A stretch of DNA of 64,000 nucleotides from Enoplolaimus lenunculus. Its lineage: Eukaryota; Nematoda; Enoplea; Enoplida; Thoracostomopsidae. Every line of letters begins with the position of its first letter. Positions within the stretch are counted from its first letter, which is position 1. The DNA is taken from positions 1 to 64,000 of the forward strand of contig JASANG010004041.1 in the NCBI GenBank assembly GCA_030248215.1, in the 5' to 3' direction. Position numbers and translations under genes: made by a program. Of this stretch, positions 57,489 to 64,000 are shown piece by piece. The notes under the pieces are model-generated. The model was not told where the DNA came from and made no database searches. It saw only the letters and a program-made list of their open reading frames with translations.

Positions 57489-58960
57489 ATGTTGTTTGTT
57501 CGAATTTTAGTGGTTATGGGTCGAGCGCACATCATTCCGGTCCCAAAGTCGCATCCACTCAATCGCTTTTATTGTCACAATTCCATGCTGGCGTTTCACG
57601 GTGTTGAGGCTACGTCTGTGGCGGCGCTCTTTAGTTACATTTTATTACTTTTATTACTGCAAGTAGGTCGAGCGGACCTGGCGGCTCAACTCCTGCGTAC
57701 TCAACGACTGCTCGACAGTCCAGAACACATTCGTCTTTGGTACGAAGGAAAAGGTGTTCGCCCATTTGCTGACATTATTCTAAAGACGCCTGAAATCTAC
57801 AAAGATATCGCGCTTTACCAATTACTTACCATTGACAACCCACTTCGTCGAGCCCTGGAAATTGCGGTAGACGGTAAGAAGGTCAAGGGAGTAAGATTTC
57901 ACGTTCAATCAAACAGTGGTGATCGGGTTTTCTCGCTGGGGCCACCGTCGGATGCTTATAAGAAACATGATTTGTGCAATGGTACAACGTGTATGGAAAG
58001 CTTCTCAATAAGGCGGCCAAGTCATTATCAGGCAATGCTGCTAAGTTAACGTACGGGAAATCATTGTTTATACCGAATGCAGACTTTGCAACTCGTGGCT
58101 ATCCCGCAACGCTGGGTCTTTTTTCAGATAGTTTCTGTCGGAATGTCAAATCAATTCATGGTGGTCAAGCGGTTCCCTGCAGTGGTGCACGTTATGACGA
58201 TATTGTCGATATGATCATGCGTCGTAATATTCAGTTATCGTCACATCAATTCATCGTTATACATTGTGACGTCAACGTCGTTCAATATTTTACTAATCCA
58301 CAAGATTCGCGAGGTCTTCGAAGGTTAGGCGACATGCTCATCAAGGAAGCATCCCATGGGAAAGATATGTACAAATCGTATATACTCATTTCCACTCCGT
58401 TCTACTTGCCAAAAATGCGGGTTTCAAACGAGCAGCTGCGTGGACATGTTGAAATGGTTGAACAATATTTCGAAGGTATATACCGGGGTTAATGTGCTCA
58501 ATTGGTTTAATGAGCCTGTTAGTTATTTTGTCGATGAAGCAACTGGTAAAACTCGTAACGAATATCTCGCCTACGAAGATGGGTTTCATCTGTCTCACAT
58601 GAGATTCCGGATTATGTGGCGAGTATGGGCCAGTCGCATTCCGTTGTTGCGCTACGTTGCTTATAACCTCGATAGAAAAAACAGTAGCAGGGCTCCTTTT
58701 CGTTAATCTGAATTACGCAGCACGAATTATCTCTCCCACTATGGTTCCAGTGGCGATAGTGGGCAGGGGCGACAAGGGTTCTGTTATTATCAGCCAGGTA
58801 GTGATAGTGCAGTTGATATCGGTGTTGGTCCGTCACATGGTTATAAGTACCGTGAATATAGCCACCCAAGTCCGTCGACTCGCAATGGGTCGTATGACCA
58901 TGGGATTTCTCGCAATAGTAGCGCTTATACGAGTTATGGCAGTTGTCGTTCAGTCAGAAG
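57489..58960 (+). pseudogene. Post-integrase region with SGNH-hydrolase-like domain (fossil)
   Basis: This is the position where env-like genes sit in some BEL elements. A hydrophobic run (Ile-Leu-Leu-Leu-Leu-Leu-Leu) lies near 57640. At about 58100-58610 the four SGNH blocks appear in order: Phe-Ser-Asp-Ser (block I serine), Cys-Ser-Gly-Ala (block II), Ile-His-Cys-Asp-Val-Asn (block III) and Asp-Gly-Phe-His-Leu-Ser (block V Asp/His). A Ser/Tyr/Gly/Arg-rich stretch follows up to the LTR. SGNH folds are known in CR1-type LINE ORF1 proteins but are not a standard BEL/Pao part to my knowledge. The region is interrupted. The domain call is pattern-based, so moderate. Confidence 0.55.
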
Positions 58961-59062
58961 CTTAGATGACGGTAATCGTATGCGAAGGGTGCACAATGAA
59001 TACGAATTCGGAAAAAATTGCGAATTCAATTTCCAGTTGGGAGTGTCGTGACTTGTTGTGTC

Positions 59063-59239
59063 ACGAAGGGGTTTTAAGGAAGGTGCTTTCACGATCCAGT
59101 TTGCATAAAGCTGAAATTTTTTGCATAAACAGAAATGATAGATACGGGGCATTTCGACAGAGAGTTTTAGTGTAATTTGCGAGATTATTGGTTGTTATTG
59201 GTGAAGTCCGGCAACATATTAATAGTTGTTTCGTTCGTA
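59063..59239 (+). repeat. 3' LTR of the BEL/Pao element
   Basis: Direct repeat of 50833-51008, followed at once by GTTACCCGCT, which continues the interrupted DNA element. Confidence 0.75.
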
Positions 59240-59303
59240 AGTTACCCGCTAGAGACAAAACGTGTTCCAGGGTACCCCATATATATATAACGTGAACCTC
59301 GCA

Positions 59304-61933
59304 ATAGGATTAGGATACTCTATGTAACAAAAAATGAAGCCATTGATTTTCAGTCATTATAGGTATAAAACGCTCAAGCAATTTAATTGTTGGCCGAATT
59401 GTTAATAACGTTTACTATTAAAAACAAGGTTTACTTGTGACAACGATGGCGGTTCTTCTATAGATCAAGGATGGACCGATTTCCGCGAGAATATGCAAGT
59501 TTTAAATTTTATAGCATTTTTTGCTTTACGACTGTACATATATACTACTGGCGGGCCCTTACCCATACATTGGCCACAATAGTTCAATCACAAAGTGCAA
59601 GGCATAGATACTTCATCATATTGTATCTAAAGTTTCCCAGATACATGTACTTTTATAGGACGTGCAAGATTCAATAATGGGTTTGCCTCCGGCAGAAAAT
59701 CACTTCAGCAAGGTTTTTCCGCGTGACTGCAACAGACTACTTAAGCTTAAGTTTTAGGCTAATTTTTTCTTTACGCTTAGGGTTAGGCTTAGGTATAAGC
59801 TCATTCTAACGCTTAGAATTGGAAATAATGCTTATACCAGGGTGTAACCGTAGAGTAAAAACAACGGAAACAGAAAGGTATCATAATAACAGAAACGGAT
59901 ATTGAAATATTACAAGTGTCGGCCAATGTAAAGAACAAGGTCAGAACAGTATTATAAGCAGAAGCTTAAGCGTAAGAAAGAGCATATTCCTAAGCCTAGC
60001 AAAACGTTTAGTATAAACTTAAGCTTACTCTTTTCTAGTCCCACAGAAAAACGTTCCGCCCCTAATCTTTACCGGGCCGAAGTGTCAAAGATCTTTTATT
60101 TTCCTGCCAACATGATTGAGGCGTGCAAATATTCACCCAGTGTTCCAAATTTTTAAACAAATGGTGAATGCACTGAAATTTTTAAGGTTTGAACGAGTTT
60201 CGTCATTTTTTTATTTCATTTCAAACAATTGCACCATATTTGTAATGAAAAATTGCGCTATGTACTTGATTAATTAATAACCTATTTTGAGTGTAAAAGT
60301 AACCCTGCTTTAGTTCTTTACATTGGCCATTGCGGCCGCAAAAATTTTCAGTGTAATAGAAAAGCTTCGGGCTTCCTTTTAGCTTTAGGTACAATTTTAA
60401 TCAAACCCTATATTTTTCAAAAAATAGGCTAAAACATTTTACCTACCTGATTTCACCGGCTCCGCAAATGTTGTCGATCTCCGGCTGCGGTATTTTCCAC
60501 CTGTTTGCACCAACTTTCAATAAAAGGTTCCAATGTTTCATGGAATGTTTATTGTTTCCATTGAACGCAAGTTTAGTAAGTTTAGTTATTTACAACAGCA
60601 ACGAACCTAAAACCTTTTTGAAAACTAAAGGTCGCGCCACTTAAAAAGTGGGGCACTATAACACGTCGGTTTTAATTGCAAAGCTTCCATGTACTTTGGC
60701 CCTACGCGAAATTCGACGCACAAAGATGGAATATTACTACATTCGCTACAATAAAATGTGAACATGGAGCGGAAAATTAAATGTTCATTTACGAACGGCA
60801 CATTTTTTATTAAAATCAACTCTACAAGAGACACAATATTTAATTAAGCCACGTAACTAGATTGCGTTAGAGCTTTTTACTATTGTAAGTTTAATTGCTG
60901 CTGATTTCTCAACTCAAATACAGAAGTCGCGTTTATGAATACCTACTTTCCTGTATCGTTCAAAATTACAAAAATTAAATGATCTTAGCAAATTTCACAG
61001 TTTATTTTCACTTTAAAGTTAAAATTATATTTCCCAAAATCGTATTTCAATAGCAACCTAAAAACAAGTATATAAGAAAATCGGATGGTTTGTGGAACTG
61101 ACCGGTCATTTTCAAAACACTGTACACAATTTATTGTGGCGGATGAATAAACAGGTTGCATTCATCGAAAAGAAAAGATAGCAGAGCGTGACCGGATATC
61201 TAGTTTTAGCAAACGAGTGGGCAAACGATTTATCGCAGGGTCTATTGTTCCAAGTGACAGAAATTTGCAGAGCAGGACAACCAATACATCTTAAATATAT
61301 GCAAACCAAAGCTAGTAGTCATCACTAAATAAGCACGACTAAATCGTCGTTTTACCGAAGTATGAACGTAAAGTCTAGCTTCGGTGTCAATGTTTCGATC
61401 GGTTTTTGTGTATCCGGTTTTGCACCTGGTCAAATGCGGCGATTTACTTGATACCATAAAAAGTTTCCAATCCACCAAAACTTCAAAGTTACATTTTGTA
61501 AAACGTACTACTGTGTAATGAAATATCTAGCTATAAATAATTTTGTATAAAAAATAGTAACCACGTCACTGTCTGATGTCCATGGACAAACTAAATGGGG
61601 ACACGTCTTATGTGACGCAATGTGCTGGCATTTTGTTTGATATATCTTGCCACCCAGTTAGCTTTTGGCACAATTAAAGATGCATGGCACTTAGCCAGGT
61701 AACTAGTTTCTATTATTATATTTTCTCCGTCTGCTCATACGTTAAACAACTTTAATAGAGAGCTGCTATACTTTAGTGAGAAATATCCTGCACGCTGAAA
61801 CCTGATTTCATCCTTAAAATACAAAATGCAGTAGCAACGTATCTAAATCATAATATATGCAAATTTTAACAAACACAATACAATAATATATTACAAGCAA
61901 TCACTGATAAATGGCATTATTATACGAGAAACT
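59304..61933. other. 2.6 kb without a recognised gene
   Basis: AT-rich. It holds degenerate TTAGGC/CTTAAG runs at 59740-59815 and 59955-60030. The phrase GTTCTTTACATTGGCC recurs in both orientations (about 59925, 60055 and 60310), and CCGGCTCCG-type words lie near 60460-60490. Minus-strand frames of 65-78 codons at 61112-61478 match no family. The downstream end of the BTB gene's transcript probably lies here, but no poly(A) site is assigned. Confidence 0.5.
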
Positions 61934-63657
61934 TTAATTTAAGCAATATACATCAGGGGTCGGTTTTGCAAAGGACTGCACCAACTCGGTCACTAGTGCT
62001 GGATGTTGCTTCACCAACACATCCCAACCCGCGGTCTTGGTAACCTAAAAACATTTCATTTCAGCATAAAAATGATAATAATGAAGGTAGTTTTTGTTTC
62101 AGCTTGTAATATAGATTTTGGTTGCGCTGGTTCGGTTGATGATCAGATCATAACTCTAGTTCCGATTAATAGCGCCACAAGCACAAAGTGTAGAAACGCC
62201 ATAAGTAAAACAGGTAATTAAACTACTATACAACAAACGAAGTTCCAGCTGGCATTAGAGCCATTAAGGCACAGGCGCGTACGCATGATGTGGTTTCGGA
62301 AGGGTTCCATCCCAAATAGATACGAAGTTTTAGGGGAGCCGGAATGGAGTTTTTAAGGAAACAGTAATGGTTCACTACTGCTGTCCAGATTTTGTCAAAA
62401 CAGTGGTCATTTGTTATATCGTGCTAGTCTGTCTCATTCACATATTTTACAATTTTGATGTAGCATATTCATCGATTTGGCATAACCCAACTTTTTTCCT
62501 CATTTTGTGTTAAGACCAATTTTTTCTTGGATAGGTAAACTTTCTCGGATAGGTAAACTTTAAACGAAAAAAATTTTCTAAAGTCGGATGCGAAAGACAT
62601 CCTTTGCTTACAACTGGGTTCGTGTGGTATTCCTGTTCCGGCCGGAATTCCTACAAACAGGAACCAGAATTTTTACAGTCTTGTGGCAAATTATTTATAA
62701 TCATTTAAATATTGGAAACTTTGTGTTTGAAACATTGTTATTTCGAATGTGCGGGTTTTTGCAATTAGTTCCGCTTTGTTATTAATCTGTTTTAGAAGTT
62801 TTTTCACAAAACTTGATAAAGAAATAAGCTGAAAATTCGCTTATACCATTTCGCTAGCGATCTAAAAAGTTCAACAGTAATATGGTCACGAAAATCAGTC
62901 CAAATTCCGGTTCCTGCAAGAAAATTCAGTTCCTATTTTCTGTTCCGGTCAAACTTAGTTCCTGTTGGGACCCTGGCGTACACCAATGCAGGCATTCTAT
63001 AACAATTACACCGTAACTTACTTGTAGCGAGTGCTGCGTGATAAATTCTAATGTTTTGGCGCGTAATGAATGCGCTGAATGCACGTCGGAAAGTATGAGC
63101 AATTCGCACGCATTATCAGGGCAAATCGCGTGAATCAGAGCTTGCTCGCACCGTTGTTTTAAATCACACAGGGAATATTTGTCCGCTGCGACAAGCAAAT
63201 CTGCTCCGAGTTCGTTCAGTCGGGGACAATTGCCGGAATAGATGAACTCTAGCATCTCCTGAACTACCTAAAACAATGTTTCTAAAAGTATAATAAACTC
63301 CAGCGCGTAAAGCAGCAGCTGATTATTTCAAATCATATGTCAACTGAAACAAAAAACGTAAGCAGCAACAATACATAATAATTTCTTCATCCGGATAGCA
63401 AAAAATATCGTAGCCGGATGTCAATTTTTGCCGGGCCCAGATATCCGGCTGCACTCTGCATCCTGGTGCTCACTGACATAGAACAAAATATGAGGCAACA
63501 TTTAATCAAAACATCACAAACTTACGTCATATTCAATGTCTGAAATCTTAACGCAGCCGCTTTGCGCTTCTTCGGTTTCATGTGTCAACATTGCAGACAG
63601 TACGGTTGAACGTGCGACAAGTATAGATCGGTGAACAGGGATGCGTCGATGGCCGAC
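61934..63657 (-). CDS. SPOP-like BTB protein, 3' half (three exons)
   Basis: Speckle-type BTB proteins are substrate adaptors of Cullin-3 ubiquitin ligases. Minus-strand exons are 63526-63657, 63022-63267 and 61934-62044 (stop 61934-61936). All junctions are GT-AG and in codon phase 0, giving 162 residues. They align with human SPOP from Ala-His-Lys-Ala-Ile-Leu-Ala-Ala-Arg-Ser onward: here Val-His-Arg-Ser-Ile-Leu-Val-Ala-Arg-Ser, then Phe-Ile-Tyr-Ser-Gly, Ala-Ala-Asp-Lys-Tyr, Leu-Ile-Leu-Ser-Asp-Val-His and a BACK-like end with Thr-Ala-Gly-Trp and His-Pro-Ala-Leu-Val. The MATH domain and the start of BTB lie beyond the right edge of the window. The C-terminal tail is short and has no basic nuclear signal like SPOP's Arg-Lys-Arg. 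A BATH/TDPOZ-type paralogue is possible. Confidence 0.9.
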
Positions 63658-64000
63658 CTAAAAGCAAAACGAATCTTAGCTACCGGGGTTTCCTTATTTA
63701 CGGAACGGCCTCCTCCCCTCAGCAACTTTGGAAAATCCAGTGCAATACACCCGTATCACTTATACACATATGTACAACTTTACACGCCCCTGCAAAGTTT
63801 TTCAGGATACAATCCCCTAAGTAGAAGGGGCGCCCCTGCACTCCTGCCCTGTATGCACGGTTTATCCAGCATATTGGGAAGGGGGTCAAGTCTTATAAGG
63901 ATTTCAAGGGGGACTGATACAGTGACGTCAGAACCCCCATTAATTCCTACGCCCTTGTACTCACCCGTCTCCTGCAAAGCTTGAATGGACGCCCCTGGCT
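63658..64000. other. Right edge, probably intron of the BTB gene
   Basis: No BTB or MATH exon is visible. The word CAGGGGCG(T/C) and its complement recur (63785, 63830, 63990) around a G/C-richer patch, suggesting a repeat inserted in the intron. Confidence 0.4.

Larger units (their letters stand above)
50833..59239 (+). mobile_element. BEL/Pao LTR retrotransposon, decayed
   Basis: Direct repeats of about 175 bases (50833-51008 and 59063-59239) share CACGAAGGGGTTTTAAGG through GTTTCGTTCGTAA and differ at about 6-8 positions. Between them, in order, lie Gag, protease, reverse transcriptase, RNase H, integrase and an extra post-integrase region. The Gag phrase around Leu-Pro-Lys-Leu-Ser-Ile...Trp-Glu-Glu-Phe-Trp-Asp and the Pao-type protease and RNase H place it in BEL/Pao. 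It is clearly broken, with something like ten interruptions. LTR similarity of about 96 percent argues for a middle-aged insertion. The LTRs are short for the family and may be trimmed. Confidence 0.85.
50683..59303. mobile_element. Inverted-repeat element type 2 split by a BEL/Pao element
   Basis: The left part 50683-50832 (TGCGGGGTTCACGTTAT... TTGATTTGACGTCAAC) and the right part from about 59240 to 59303 (GACAAAACGTGTTCC...ATAACGTGAACCTCGCA) are the two ends of one element of the 16669-17349 family. The BEL/Pao retroelement lies between them, so the DNA element is the older insertion. Confidence 0.65.

Overview
The window reads as nuclear DNA from a nematode. The evidence is a cuticle collagen with the C-terminal Gly-X-Y, Lys-Asp-Ala, Tyr-Cys-Ser-Cys end typical of nematode cuticle collagens, spliced genes with short GT-AG introns, an AT-rich background and many mobile elements. 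A basal (Dorylaimia/Enoplea, mermithid-like) worm is only a guess. Four host genes are supported: the collagen (+, 12363-13274, 5' exon not seen), a complete 8-exon VTI1-type Qb-SNARE (-, 18758-23680), a two-pore potassium channel (+, 43018-46446, 2 exons) and the 3' half of an SPOP-like BTB gene (-, 61934-63657, running off the right edge). Most exons of the SNARE gene, and two of the three BTB exons, were found by reading splice sites and protein family patterns directly.

Layout. 1-2850 is an inverted copy of 12030-14787 (collagen plus flank). 3528-9124 is a direct, error-rich copy of 13300-18980 and includes the last SNARE exon. 9125-12010 is almost pure A and C on the + strand and carries no gene. 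12010-18757 is the intact version of the duplicated locus, with two palindrome-rich inverted-repeat elements. The SNARE gene follows. 23970-32817 is a whole-looking LTR element with a 5-bp target duplication; it carries Gag-protease but no visible reverse transcriptase or integrase. 32818-42510 holds repeats and no recognised gene. The K2P channel follows, with a very long glutamine-rich cytoplasmic loop. 46447-50198 is a cluster of small inverted-repeat elements. 50199-59303 is a DNA element split by a decayed BEL/Pao retroelement. 59304-61933 has no recognised gene, and the BTB gene ends the window.

The host genes have unrelated jobs (cuticle matrix, vesicle fusion, membrane potential, ubiquitin-ligase adaptor) and do not form an operon. 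The points most worth following up are: (1) the A/C-only block and the inverted plus tandem duplication around it, which may be an assembly artefact; (2) the reverse-transcriptase-less LTR element with a long extra C-terminal region, an overlapping Arg/Asp-rich ORF and a small membrane ORF; (3) an SGNH-hydrolase-like domain in the post-integrase position of the BEL/Pao fossil; (4) a TTAA-flanked MITE that carries a tRNA-like Pol III promoter.
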